Positions 1 to 5,145 of a DNA stretch of 5,168 nt are shown here, piece by piece. Below the pieces are notes generated by a model. The model saw nothing but the letters and a program-made list of their open reading frames with translations. It was not told where the DNA came from and did no database searches. The first letter of the stretch is position 1. Every line of letters begins with the position of its first letter. Origin of the DNA: Phycisphaerales bacterium (GTDB taxonomy: Bacteria > Planctomycetota > Phycisphaerae > Tepidisphaerales > Tepidisphaeraceae); assembly GCA_028288905.1 (NCBI GenBank), contig JAQGHJ010000416.1:1-5168 (forward strand), written 5' to 3'. The translations under genes were made by a program, and so were the position numbers.

Positions 1-239
1 CGAGTCGGGCCGGCGAGTTCCCGCGGTCGGTCGGGTGGGTGGTCGCCGGCGTCCGCGCCGGCCACGGCCGGCCGCTGATCGTGGTCGGGCTGATGCTACT
101 GATCGCCACGCCCGTACTGCGGGTGGCCGTGTCGGTCGCCGCGTACGCCGTCCAGCGGGACCGAGCGTTCGTCCTGATTACTGCGGGGGTGCTGGCGCTG
201 CTGGTGTTGTCGTTCGTGCTAGGCAAAGCGACGGACTGA
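1..239 (+). CDS. DUF1634 family membrane protein, C-terminal part (5' end outside window)
   Basis: This reading frame is open from base 3 to a TGA at 237-239, and its beginning lies before the window. The visible part is about 78 residues. It starts with a short polar stretch containing RSVGWVVAGVRAGHGRP and continues with two hydrophobic segments: one beginning LIVVGLMLLIATPVLRVAVS, and a C-terminal one around FVLITAGVLALLVLSFVLG, separated by a QRDRAF loop. The order 'GRPLI-GLxLLIATPVxRVAxSVxAxAxxRDRxxVxIT' fits my recollection of the DUF1634 family, small inner-membrane proteins of about 110-130 residues and unknown function. Family members are often encoded beside TauE/SafE-type anion permeases; whether one lies upstream cannot be seen. 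A GTG at 39 could be read as a start, but conserved family sequence appears to lie upstream of it, so I treat the gene as truncated by the window edge. Confidence 0.75.
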   Translation, partial: SRAGEFPRSVGWVVAGVRAGHGRPLIVVGLMLLIATPVLRVAVSVAAYAVQRDRAFVLITAGVLALLVLSFVLGKATD

Positions 240-250
240 GGAGATTTTCC

Positions 251-264
251 CGCCGCTCGCGGCG
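251..264 (+). repeat. GC hairpin just after the DUF1634 stop codon
   Basis: CGCCGC and GCGGCG form a perfect 6-bp inverted repeat around TC (or a 5-bp stem with a CTCG tetraloop), 11 bases after the TGA at 237-239. No T-run follows on either strand, so it is only a possible 3'-end stem-loop. Nothing else stands out in the 240-425 spacer except a weaker 6-bp inverted repeat (CAGGAT 337-342 with ATCCTG 350-355). I could not find a convincing promoter for the next gene in this spacer. Confidence 0.25.
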
Positions 265-425
265 TCGCAAGCCAACCCGGTCCCGAATTCCAACGGTGCG
301 GACTGCGTTCGGTGGTGGCACGGCGACCAGCGACCCCAGGATTCGGTTGATCCTGATTCGCCGTAAGAAACCCTGAGCCAGTTCCACCGTTCCATCGGGC
401 CAGACGCGCGGATACGGTCCGAGGC

Positions 426-731
426 GTGCGGGTACCTCCACGAATCGTCTGCGGGATTGCGGTGGTCGGACTCCCTGGCCTCGTCCTGAGCGTCGCTCCC
501 GCGGTCGGGTGCCCGATCTGCAATACGAGCACCGGCACCGCCGTCCGCACCGGGATCGCGGACGACTGGGCCGTCGCCGCGTCCGCCACCGTGCTGCCGT
601 TCGCCGCGGTTGGGGCGGCCGTTGTTGGAGTGCGGTTCGGGCTTTCGCCCGGCCGACGGAGGCGCGACCATGACCCTGCCACCCCACACGCCGATGACGT
701 CACCGCTCCCGGTCGCCACCGCGCCGACTGA
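426..731 (+). CDS. small secreted/membrane protein with a CPIC motif, function unknown
   Basis: A protein of 101 residues if the GTG at 426 is used. A hydrophobic N-terminal segment (about residues 8-27) looks like a signal peptide or membrane anchor and runs directly into Cys29-Pro-Ile-Cys32. This is followed by a short polar region (NTSTGTAVRTGIADDW), then a second hydrophobic helix (about 49-71, centred on ATVLPFAAVGAAVVGV), then an arginine-rich, probably disordered tail. The pattern 'CPxCxTxTGxxVRxGI...LPF' resembles short unnamed proteins I recall from planctomycetes, some near cytochrome-oxidase or copper genes; that is recollection, not a search result. AVGC at the signal-peptide end could serve as a weak lipobox, which would lipidate Cys29 instead of leaving it free for metal or thiol chemistry. 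The start is uncertain: GAGG at 421-424 is too close to the GTG, and another GTG lies at 462. The last 62 bases overlap the DUF2243 gene in another frame. Confidence 0.6.
   Translation: MRVPPRIVCGIAVVGLPGLVLSVAPAVGCPICNTSTGTAVRTGIADDWAVAASATVLPFAAVGAAVVGVRFGLSPGRRRRDHDPATPHADDVTAPGRHRAD
658..662 (+). promoter_or_regulatory. Shine-Dalgarno site (GGAGG) fixing the DUF2243 start
   Basis: GGAGG, preceded by AC, lies 7 bases before the ATG at 670. This is near-ideal spacing and the strongest ribosome-binding site in the window. It supports 670 over the upstream in-frame codon at 610 and the later ATG at 694. It lies inside the upstream CPIC gene, so ribosomes translating that gene pass over it. 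Confidence 0.7.
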
Positions 732-1185
732 CCGCCGGCCCCTCGCTACCGCCGGGCTGCTGCTCGGCGTCGGTCTCGGCGGGTTCGTCGACGGCATCCT
801 GTTCCACCAGATCCTCCAGATCCACAACATGCTGTCCGCCCGCCGGCCGAAGGACTCGGTCGCGAACATGGAGGTGAACATGTTCTGGGACGGGCTGTTC
901 CACGCGTTCACCTGGCTCTGCACCGCGGCCGGCGTGTGGGTGTTGTTCCGGGCCGGCCGGCGGGCGGACGTGCCGTGGTCTGGCCGGCTGCTGCTGGGGG
1001 CAACGCTCGGCGGGTGGGGGCTGTTCAACCTCGTCGAGGGCGTGATCGACCACCACCTGCTGCAGGTCCACCACGTCGCCGAGCGGTATGGCTTGTCCGC
1101 GTTCGACTACGCCTTCCTCGCGTTCGGGGCCGTGCTGACAGCGGTCGGGTGGGGGCTCGGGCGGTCCGCGTCCGGGCAGAGGTAA
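670..1185 (+). CDS. DUF2243 family four-helix membrane protein
   Basis: A 171-residue integral membrane protein. After a polar N-terminus (1-24), hydrophobic segments lie at about 26-46, 73-94, 107-125 and 146-164. Two motifs identify DUF2243: GFVDGILFHQILQIHNM (residues 38-54) at the end of helix 1, and NLVEGVIDHHLLQVHHV (120-136) at the end of helix 3. They are similar to each other (D/E-G-I-x-x-H-x-x-L-Q-x-H), suggesting an internal duplication of a two-helix unit. His46, His52, His128, His129, His134 and His135, with Asp41, Glu123 and Asp127, are candidate metal or haem ligands at a membrane face; this is inference. The biochemical role of the family is unknown to me. Relatives often sit beside CtaG-type cytochrome c oxidase assembly genes, hinting at copper or respiratory-chain work, but no such gene is visible here. 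The start at 670 is set by GGAGG 7 bases upstream. The gene overlaps the preceding CPIC gene by 62 bases, which suggests translational coupling. Confidence 0.85.
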   Translation: MTLPPHTPMTSPLPVATAPTDRRPLATAGLLLGVGLGGFVDGILFHQILQIHNMLSARRPKDSVANMEVNMFWDGLFHAFTWLCTAAGVWVLFRAGRRADVPWSGRLLLGATLGGWGLFNLVEGVIDHHLLQVHHVAERYGLSAFDYAFLAFGAVLTAVGWGLGRSASGQR

Positions 1186-1206
1186 CACGCGTGAGCGTCC
1201 ACGTGG
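1186..1206. repeat. two 8-bp palindromes directly after the DUF2243 stop
   Basis: CACGCGTG (1186-1193) begins at the base after the TAA stop. CCACGTGG (1199-1206) follows after a 5-base gap. Both are perfect palindromes sharing CACG/CGTG ends. They may be a binding site or part of a 3' structure, or chance in GC-rich DNA. The rest of this convergent spacer (1207-1401) shows only a weak GCAA-TCG-TTGC hairpin at 1218-1228 followed by CTTAT, and a near-palindrome at 1386-1400 beside the end of the opposing gene. No gene is supported there. Confidence 0.3.
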
Positions 1207-1401
1207 GCCGGGCCACAGCAATCGTTGCCTTATCCCCGCACGCCCTCTCATGATGACGTCCGTCCGGAGGTGGATGCCACCCGGCGCGGCTCGGCCCGTT
1301 CGGTACGCGATGACCCGGACGCCGACCTGCCACCCGGCGATCCTGACGACAGAGTCCGCCAATCGGGCGCGGCGAGTCTCGCTGGCCGAGCCGGCTTCGG
1401 T

Positions 1402-2187
1402 TCACAGCACGTTAACCGCCCGGGCCGCAAGGATGGCGACGATCGCCAGCGACGCCGACGCCTGGATCATCACCAGCACCTTCGCCCACCGGCTGAGCAC
1501 GGCCGTGTCGGTGGGGCTGAACGCGGTACTCGTGTTGAACGCGACGAACAGGTAGTCGATGAACTGTGGGGACCACGGCCCGCCGCCGGCGCCCGCGGCG
1601 GCGTCCCGAACGCCCGGCTCGTCGGTCATCATCTGCGGGAACAGGAACGCTCCTGACGAGTGCCCGGGCCGGGCGTCGCGGGCGTGCGGGCCGCCGGCGT
1701 CCAGCCGCCAGTACCACAGCGCGAACACCAGCACGTTCACCACCCACAGCGCGACGGCCGACCGCAGCAGGGCGGCCGGGGCCTCGCGGTGTTCCGGCAG
1801 GGCGCGAATCAGCAGCAGGAGCGACCCGACGAGGAAGGCCGTCAGGACGGCGGACAGCACGTGCCCGAGCACGATGTTGGCCGCGTGGTACGCCCGGCGG
1901 TGGGCCAGGGTGGTGGCGACGATCAGCGGCCCGGCGACGGCCAGCGGCAACCACCACGGCCCGACCGACAGGTACTCCGGCAGGGCCGCCGACAGCCCGG
2001 CGGCCGCCAGTCCGGCGATTAGGGCAGGCCACCGGGGCTCGGGGGCGTCCGGCAGCGGCGAATGGCCGTCGTCGGCGGCCCCGGCCGCTGGCGAGCCGGC
2101 CCTCTGCCGCAAGGCGGGGTCGTGGCTTTTCGATCGGGAGGTCCTACCCACCGGCCACGATCTTACCCGAACGACAAGCGCCGCCAC
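1402..2187 (-). CDS. uncharacterised multi-pass membrane protein with channel-like C-terminal segment
   Basis: A 261-residue protein if the GTG at 2187 is used. Residues 1-51 are polar and low in conservation signals. Hydrophobic segments follow at about 53-69, 77-94, 104-129, 140-160 and 236-258. Recognisable stretches are WVVNVLVFALWYWRLDAGGP (149-168), FLFPQM (181-186), FIDYLFVAFNTSTAFSPTDT (209-228) and the C-terminal AARAVNVL. I recall many bacterial hypothetical membrane proteins with this set ('W..N...F.LWYWELDRGGP', 'DYLYVSFTNATAFSPTDTMPL', 'ARAVNIL'); they recall DUF1345 but I cannot assign a family name with certainty. The 'DYLxVxFxxxTAFSPTD' stretch followed by a final helix has the layout of the pore helix, filter and inner helix of two-helix potassium channels, without TVGYGD. 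The start is doubtful: no Shine-Dalgarno is visible, and a second GTG (residue 13) or a TTG (residue 26) would leave all helices intact. The gene converges on the DUF2243 gene and is divergent from the small gene at 2305. Confidence 0.75.
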   Translation of the reverse strand: MAALVVRVRSWPVGRTSRSKSHDPALRQRAGSPAAGAADDGHSPLPDAPEPRWPALIAGLAAAGLSAALPEYLSVGPWWLPLAVAGPLIVATTLAHRRAYHAANIVLGHVLSAVLTAFLVGSLLLLIRALPEHREAPAALLRSAVALWVVNVLVFALWYWRLDAGGPHARDARPGHSSGAFLFPQMMTDEPGVRDAAAGAGGGPWSPQFIDYLFVAFNTSTAFSPTDTAVLSRWAKVLVMIQASASLAIVAILAARAVNVL

Positions 2188-2304
2188 CCGCCGACCACCC
2201 CATATGCCGGTCGGACGGTCCCACCTTGCGGACGGCCGGCGTGGCGGTCACGATGGCGTCTCCCGACTTGAGCTTGCCCGAACCCACTTCCCACGAGGAC
2301 CCAG

Positions 2305-2544
2305 ATGCCCGCCACCGAAGAGGAGCTGAAGAAGGCGCTGAAGGCGTTCCGGAAGCGGCTGAAGCTGACGAAGCTGGACGACGACTCCAGGCTCGGCCAC
2401 GGGCCGCTCAGCGGGTCGCGGTCGACCGTCGTCGCGATCCAGCCGCCGAGCGGCTTCCCCCGCGAGGTGTGGGCGGAGTTGGCCGAGAAGGGCTTCCTGA
2501 AAAGCGACGGGGGCGGGTTTTACGGGCTGGTCGAGGGCAAGTGA
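2305..2544 (+). CDS. small conserved cytoplasmic protein of unknown function (planctomycete type)
   Basis: A 79-residue soluble protein with no signal peptide or hydrophobic helix. Residues 4-22 (TEEELKKALKAFRKRLKLT) should form an amphipathic, lysine-rich helix. Then come LDDDSRLGHGPLSG (24-37), a likely strand STVVAIQPP (40-48), a second helix FPREVWAELAEKGFLK (51-66) and a C-terminal GGGFYGLVE. I recall near-identical short hypothetical proteins from Gemmata-like planctomycetes, a memory-based link. The small helix, strand, helix and hairpin layout could suit a nucleic-acid-binding fold, but no function can be named. The ATG at 2305 is supported by GAGGA at 2295-2299, five bases upstream. 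The upstream 2188-2304 region, shared with the divergent membrane gene, holds only a weak promoter-like pair (TTGCGG 2226-2231 and CACGAT 2249-2254, 17-base spacer). Confidence 0.75.
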   Translation: MPATEEELKKALKAFRKRLKLTKLDDDSRLGHGPLSGSRSTVVAIQPPSGFPREVWAELAEKGFLKSDGGGFYGLVEGK

Positions 2545-2608
2545 CTGATGCCAGGGCAACAGGGCGTCGAGCGGCACCTGCATTGGTGGGCACGGTCGCC
2601 TAAGCCTC

Positions 2609-2630
2609 GGCGGCCACCACCCCGGCCGCC
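2609..2630. terminator. GC-rich hairpin between convergent genes, possible terminator
   Basis: GGCGGCC (2609-2615) and GGCCGCC (2624-2630) are a perfect 7-bp inverted repeat around an 8-base loop ACCACCCC. The stem can be extended past one mismatch by a wobble and a C-G pair. It lies 65 bases after the stop of the small gene at 2305-2544, in the spacer where that gene and nadA converge. There is no T-run, so termination is an inference from position and stem strength. Confidence 0.35.
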
Positions 2631-2675
2631 AGGTACGGGACCCTCGCCCTCAGGGGGGGCGCGATGAACGGCGGC

Positions 2676-2700
2676 GGGCGAATCGGGGGTGGGGTCGGGG
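2676..2700 (+). other. G-quadruplex-type sequence
   Basis: Four G-runs of 3, 5, 4 and 4 bases are separated by loops of 6, 1 and 2 bases (CGAATC, T, TC), meeting the usual G3+N1-7 pattern. A further run of seven G lies at 2653-2659. The G-rich strand is +, so transcripts reading through from the small gene at 2305 would carry the G-runs, while nadA read-through RNA would carry the C-runs. GC-rich genomes contain many such sequences, so a function is not shown. Confidence 0.4.
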
Positions 2701-2783
2701 AGTTCAGGTACTGCTACTCGGGTGGTCAGTCTACCGTCGTGGTGAGGCGACGACACCTCCGGCCGACAGCCTCGCGCCGCCAG

Positions 2784-2832
2784 CTGAAGCCGCAGCGGAG
2801 GAGACGCCGGCGGGCGATGCGAGCGGCTTCAG
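2784..2832 (-). terminator. perfect 10-bp inverted repeat spanning the nadA stop codon
   Basis: CTGAAGCCGC (2784-2793) and GCGGCTTCAG (2823-2832) are exact reverse complements separated by 29 bases, with a further G-T wobble pair outside. The right arm contains the nadA stop (TGA on the - strand, 2831 to 2829). The loop contains a smaller palindrome CGCCGGCG (2805-2812). In nadA mRNA this would give a strong stem-loop beginning at the stop codon. No T-run follows, so it may act as a terminator or a 3'-end stabilising structure. Confidence 0.45.
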
Positions 2833-4034
2833 TCCACCACGCCCGCCCGGGCCGCCTCGGCTTGGCTGACGATCGGCGTCGGTCGGCCGCCGGCCGGGCT
2901 CCCGTCGCCCTTGATCGACAGCATCCGCTCCAACGCGACGGTGGCCCAGCGGCGGGTGTGGGCGTCGACCTTCACCTCGTTCACCACCGTGCCGTCGACG
3001 AGGTTCTCCAGCACCCAGCACAGGTGGGGCAGGTCGATGCGGAACATCGTCGTGCACAGGCACTGGCACTCGCTCAGGACGCGGATCTTCTGCTCCGGGT
3101 GCTGCTGCCGCAGCCGGTTGACGAGGTGGACCTCCGTGCCGATCGCCCAGGACGTGCCCGGCGGGGCCGCCTCCACCTGCTTGACGATGTACGCGGTGCT
3201 GCCGGCCGTGTCGGCCTTGCGGACCACCTCCCACCGGCACTCGGGGTGGACGATCACCTTCACGTCCGGGTCGGCCGCCCGGGCCTCGTCCACGTGTTCC
3301 GGGCGGAACAGCGCGTGGACCGAGCAGTGCCCCTTCCAGAGCACGAAGTCGGCGTCGCGAACGGCCGGCTCGTCGTTCCCGCCGAGGTCCCGCTTCGGGT
3401 CCCAGACGACCATCCGGTCGAGCGGGAAACCCATGTCGTACGCCGTGTTCCGTCCGAGGTGCTGGTCGGGGAAGAACAGCACCTTCACCTTCCGCCCCGG
3501 CTCGTGTCCGGGGACCGCTCCGCCGGCCAACGCCCACTCCAGCACGCTCCGGCAGTTGCTGCTCGTGCAGACGGCCCCGCCGTGCTCGCCGACGAACGCC
3601 TTGATGGCGGCCGAACTGTTCATGTACGTGACCGGGACGACCGTCTGGTCCGGGCACGCGTCGGCCAGCTGGGCCCAAGCGTCGAGTGTCTGGTCGAGGT
3701 TGGCCATGTCGGCCATCGAGCAGCCTGCCCCGAGGTCCGGCAGGATCACCCGGACCGACTCGTCGGTCAGGATGTCGGCGCTCTCGGCCATGAAATGGAC
3801 GCCGCCGAACACGACGTACTCGACCCCGCGCTGCTCGGCCGCCCGCCGGCTCAGCTCGAAGCTGTCGCCGGTGAAGTCGGCGAAGTCGATGATCGCGTCC
3901 TGCTGGTAGTGGTGCCCGAGGATCGCCAGCCGCGACCCGAGCGCGTCCTTCGCCGCCTGGATGCGGACACGGAGCTCCGGCTCAGACAGCTGCCGGTATT
4001 CGCGGGGGATCGGAAGTTGCCAGACCTTGGTCAT
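2829..4034 (-). CDS. nadA: quinolinate synthase NadA
   Basis: A 401-residue cytoplasmic enzyme of de novo NAD biosynthesis. It condenses iminoaspartate, made from aspartate by NadB or aspartate dehydrogenase, with dihydroxyacetone phosphate to give quinolinate, using an oxygen-sensitive [4Fe-4S] cluster. Visible family motifs are GHHYQ (40-44), GDSFELSR (56-63), FGGVHFMAE (76-84), GCSMAD (104-109), MNSSAAIKA (138-146), CTSSNC (156-161), KGHCSVH (234-240), HPEC (263-266) and ECQCLCTTMFRID (322-334). The cluster ligands known in E. coli (Cys113, Cys200, Cys297) correspond to Cys105, Cys266 and most likely Cys327. At about 400 residues with the KGHCSVH segment it matches the longer NadA type rather than the roughly 300-350-residue type. 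The ATG at 4034 begins just before the conserved region; the frame stays open upstream to 4817 but only as an antisense shadow of metF. The Shine-Dalgarno is poor: AGAGG ends 1 base before the ATG. nadB and nadC are not in the window. metF is divergent, 235 bases away. Confidence 0.97.
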   Translation of the reverse strand: MTKVWQLPIPREYRQLSEPELRVRIQAAKDALGSRLAILGHHYQQDAIIDFADFTGDSFELSRRAAEQRGVEYVVFGGVHFMAESADILTDESVRVILPDLGAGCSMADMANLDQTLDAWAQLADACPDQTVVPVTYMNSSAAIKAFVGEHGGAVCTSSNCRSVLEWALAGGAVPGHEPGRKVKVLFFPDQHLGRNTAYDMGFPLDRMVVWDPKRDLGGNDEPAVRDADFVLWKGHCSVHALFRPEHVDEARAADPDVKVIVHPECRWEVVRKADTAGSTAYIVKQVEAAPPGTSWAIGTEVHLVNRLRQQHPEQKIRVLSECQCLCTTMFRIDLPHLCWVLENLVDGTVVNEVKVDAHTRRWATVALERMLSIKGDGSPAGGRPTPIVSQAEAARAGVVD

Positions 4035-4093
4035 GCCTCTGCGCGCCTCGACAACGGGTGGGGATGGGTCTCCTGCGCCACGCCGGACCCAAT

Positions 4094-4099
4094 ATTCTA
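4094..4099 (-). promoter_or_regulatory. possible nadA -10 element
   Basis: The - strand reads TAGAAT here, five of six matches to TATAAT, inside a small AT-rich island (4091-4099) in otherwise GC-rich DNA. It would start transcription about 50 bases before the nadA ATG. I see no -35-like hexamer at normal spacing, so this is a weak call. Confidence 0.3.
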
Positions 4100-4170
4100 G
4101 GGTACTCGCGTTCCCGGGGTAGGGTTCGGCCTCGACGAACCGTTTGGCGGACACCGGCCGTCGCGCCCGC

Positions 4171-4199
4171 TTGCCTTCACCACTCCATCCGGATATAAG
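4171..4199 (+). promoter_or_regulatory. probable sigma70-type promoter of metF
   Basis: A -35-like TTGCCT (4171-4176, four of six matches to TTGACA) and a -10-like TATAAG (4194-4199, five of six matches to TATAAT) are separated by exactly 17 bases. The predicted transcription start near 4206 leaves a leader of about 64 bases before the metF ATG at 4270. The -10 lies in the spacer of the inverted repeat at 4184-4205. Confidence 0.5.
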
Positions 4200-4205
4200 G
4201 ATGGA
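4184..4205. promoter_or_regulatory. inverted repeat overlapping the metF -10, candidate operator
   Basis: TCCATCC (4184-4190) and GGATGGA (4199-4205) are perfect 7-bp inverted repeats around GGATATAA, with a nested palindrome ATCCGGAT (4187-4194). The -10 hexamer begins in the spacer and its last base is the first base of the right arm, so a dimeric regulator bound here would block RNA polymerase. The arms are unlike the MetJ box (AGACGTCT). The regulator is unknown. Confidence 0.45.
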
Positions 4206-4269
4206 TGACCCGCGGTGGCTATGCGTGCCGGCCTTGGCCCGCGCCCCCGCGCCCTCCGGGACCACCGCC

Positions 4270-5145
4270 ATGCGCATCGACCAACTGCTCGGCCGCGGCC
4301 AGCCCGCGATCTCGTTCGAGTTCTTCCCGCCCAAGACTGACGCCGGGTTCAACCAGTTGCTGGCGACGGTCGAGGAGCTGCGGCCGCTGGAACCGTCGTA
4401 CGTGTCCGTGACGTACGGGGCCGGCGGGTCGACCCGGGAGAAGACGGTCGACCTGACCGTCCGCATCCAGCGAGACTTGGGCATCCGCTCGATGGCCCAC
4501 CTGACGTGCGTCGGGCACACGGCCGACGAACTCGGCGGCATCCTCGACGACCTCTGGGCCGGCGGGGTGCGGAACGTGCTCGCCCTCCGCGGCGACCCGC
4601 CGGCCGGGGCGGCCACGTTCACCAAGACCGAGGGCGGGTTCGCGTACGCCGACGAACTGGCCGCGTTCGCCGCGGCCCGGCACGATTTCTGCGTGGCCGT
4701 CGCCGGGTACCCGGAAGGGCACCCGCAGTGCCTCAACCGCACCCGCGACCTGGAGAACCTGAAGCGGAAGGTCGACGCCGGCGGCCGGCTCGTCATCACC
4801 CAGCTGTTCTTCGACAACGCCGAGTTCTACCGGTTCCGGGACGAGGCCGAGCGGGCCGGGATCAAGGTGCCGGAGGTGGCCGGGATCATGCCGATCACGA
4901 ACGTGTCGCAGATCAAGCGGTTCATCGGGATGTGCGGGGCGAAGATCCCGCACCCGCTGCTGACGCGGCTCGAGTCGCTCGAGCAGGACCCGGAGTCGGT
5001 CTACAGGGCCGGCATCGACCACGCGACCGAGCAGTGCGCCGACCTGCTGAAGCAGCAGGTGGCCGGGCTGCACTACTACACGTTGAACAAGTCCAAGGCG
5101 ACGGCGGACATCGCCAAGCGGCTGAACTTCGACCACGCGTTCTGA
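4270..5145 (+). CDS. metF: methylenetetrahydrofolate reductase MetF
   Basis: A 291-residue cytoplasmic flavoenzyme with the single TIM-barrel domain of bacterial MetF and its usual length. It reduces 5,10-methylene-THF to 5-methyl-THF, the methyl donor for methionine synthase. Motifs in order: SFEFFPPKT (15-23), VSVTYGAGGST (45-55), HLTCVGH (77-83), LALRGDPP (104-111), VAGYPEGHP (144-152), KVDAGGRLVITQLFFDN (167-183), GIMPI (205-209) and the C-terminal LHYYTLNKS (267-275). Glu17, Asp109 and Gln178 match E. coli Glu28, Asp120 and Gln183, which act in the reductase half-reactions and in folate and flavin binding. The ATG at 4270 fits the family N-terminus (MRIDQLLGRGQPAISFEFFP), with a weak GGGA at 4258-4261, 8 bases upstream. 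An in-frame ATG at 4201 would add 23 unconserved residues and lies before the predicted transcription start, so I reject it. metH is not in the window; nadA is divergent upstream. Confidence 0.97.
   Translation: MRIDQLLGRGQPAISFEFFPPKTDAGFNQLLATVEELRPLEPSYVSVTYGAGGSTREKTVDLTVRIQRDLGIRSMAHLTCVGHTADELGGILDDLWAGGVRNVLALRGDPPAGAATFTKTEGGFAYADELAAFAAARHDFCVAVAGYPEGHPQCLNRTRDLENLKRKVDAGGRLVITQLFFDNAEFYRFRDEAERAGIKVPEVAGIMPITNVSQIKRFIGMCGAKIPHPLLTRLESLEQDPESVYRAGIDHATEQCADLLKQQVAGLHYYTLNKSKATADIAKRLNFDHAF

Noticed and set aside
337..355. CAGGAT/ATCCTG inverted repeat as a terminator or operator before the CPIC gene
   Set aside because: Only 6 bp with a 7-base loop, no T-run and no clear promoter nearby; too weak to call.
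219..1028. Long - strand open frame (269 codons) opposite the CPIC and DUF2243 genes
   Set aside because: Low-complexity product without motifs, antisense to better-supported genes.
1559..2603. Long + strand open frames opposite the membrane gene at 1402-2187
   Set aside because: Arginine/alanine/proline-rich products typical of antisense frames in GC-rich DNA; the - strand product has clear membrane helices and family-like motifs instead.
2548..2667. 39-codon open frame after the small gene (MPGQQGVERHLHWW...)
   Set aside because: Proline/arginine-rich, no Shine-Dalgarno, runs through the hairpin at 2609-2630, and no recognisable similarity.
2664..4100. Long + strand open frame (478 codons) opposite nadA
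   Set aside because: Arginine-, valine- and leucine-rich low-complexity product with no recognisable family; a shadow of nadA.
4144..4269. Earlier in-frame starts for metF (4144, or ATG at 4201)
   Set aside because: They add residues not typical of MetF and lie before the predicted transcription start near 4206; the family N-terminus begins at 4270.
4206..4269. A SAM- or SAH-type riboswitch in the metF leader
   Set aside because: The leader is only about 64 bases and shows no recognisable conserved riboswitch core.
4035..4817. Upstream extension of the nadA reading frame by 261 codons on the - strand
   Set aside because: It runs antisense through the nadA-metF spacer and the metF coding sequence, and NadA family sequence begins only at the ATG at 4034. 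An open frame is expected opposite GC-rich coding DNA.
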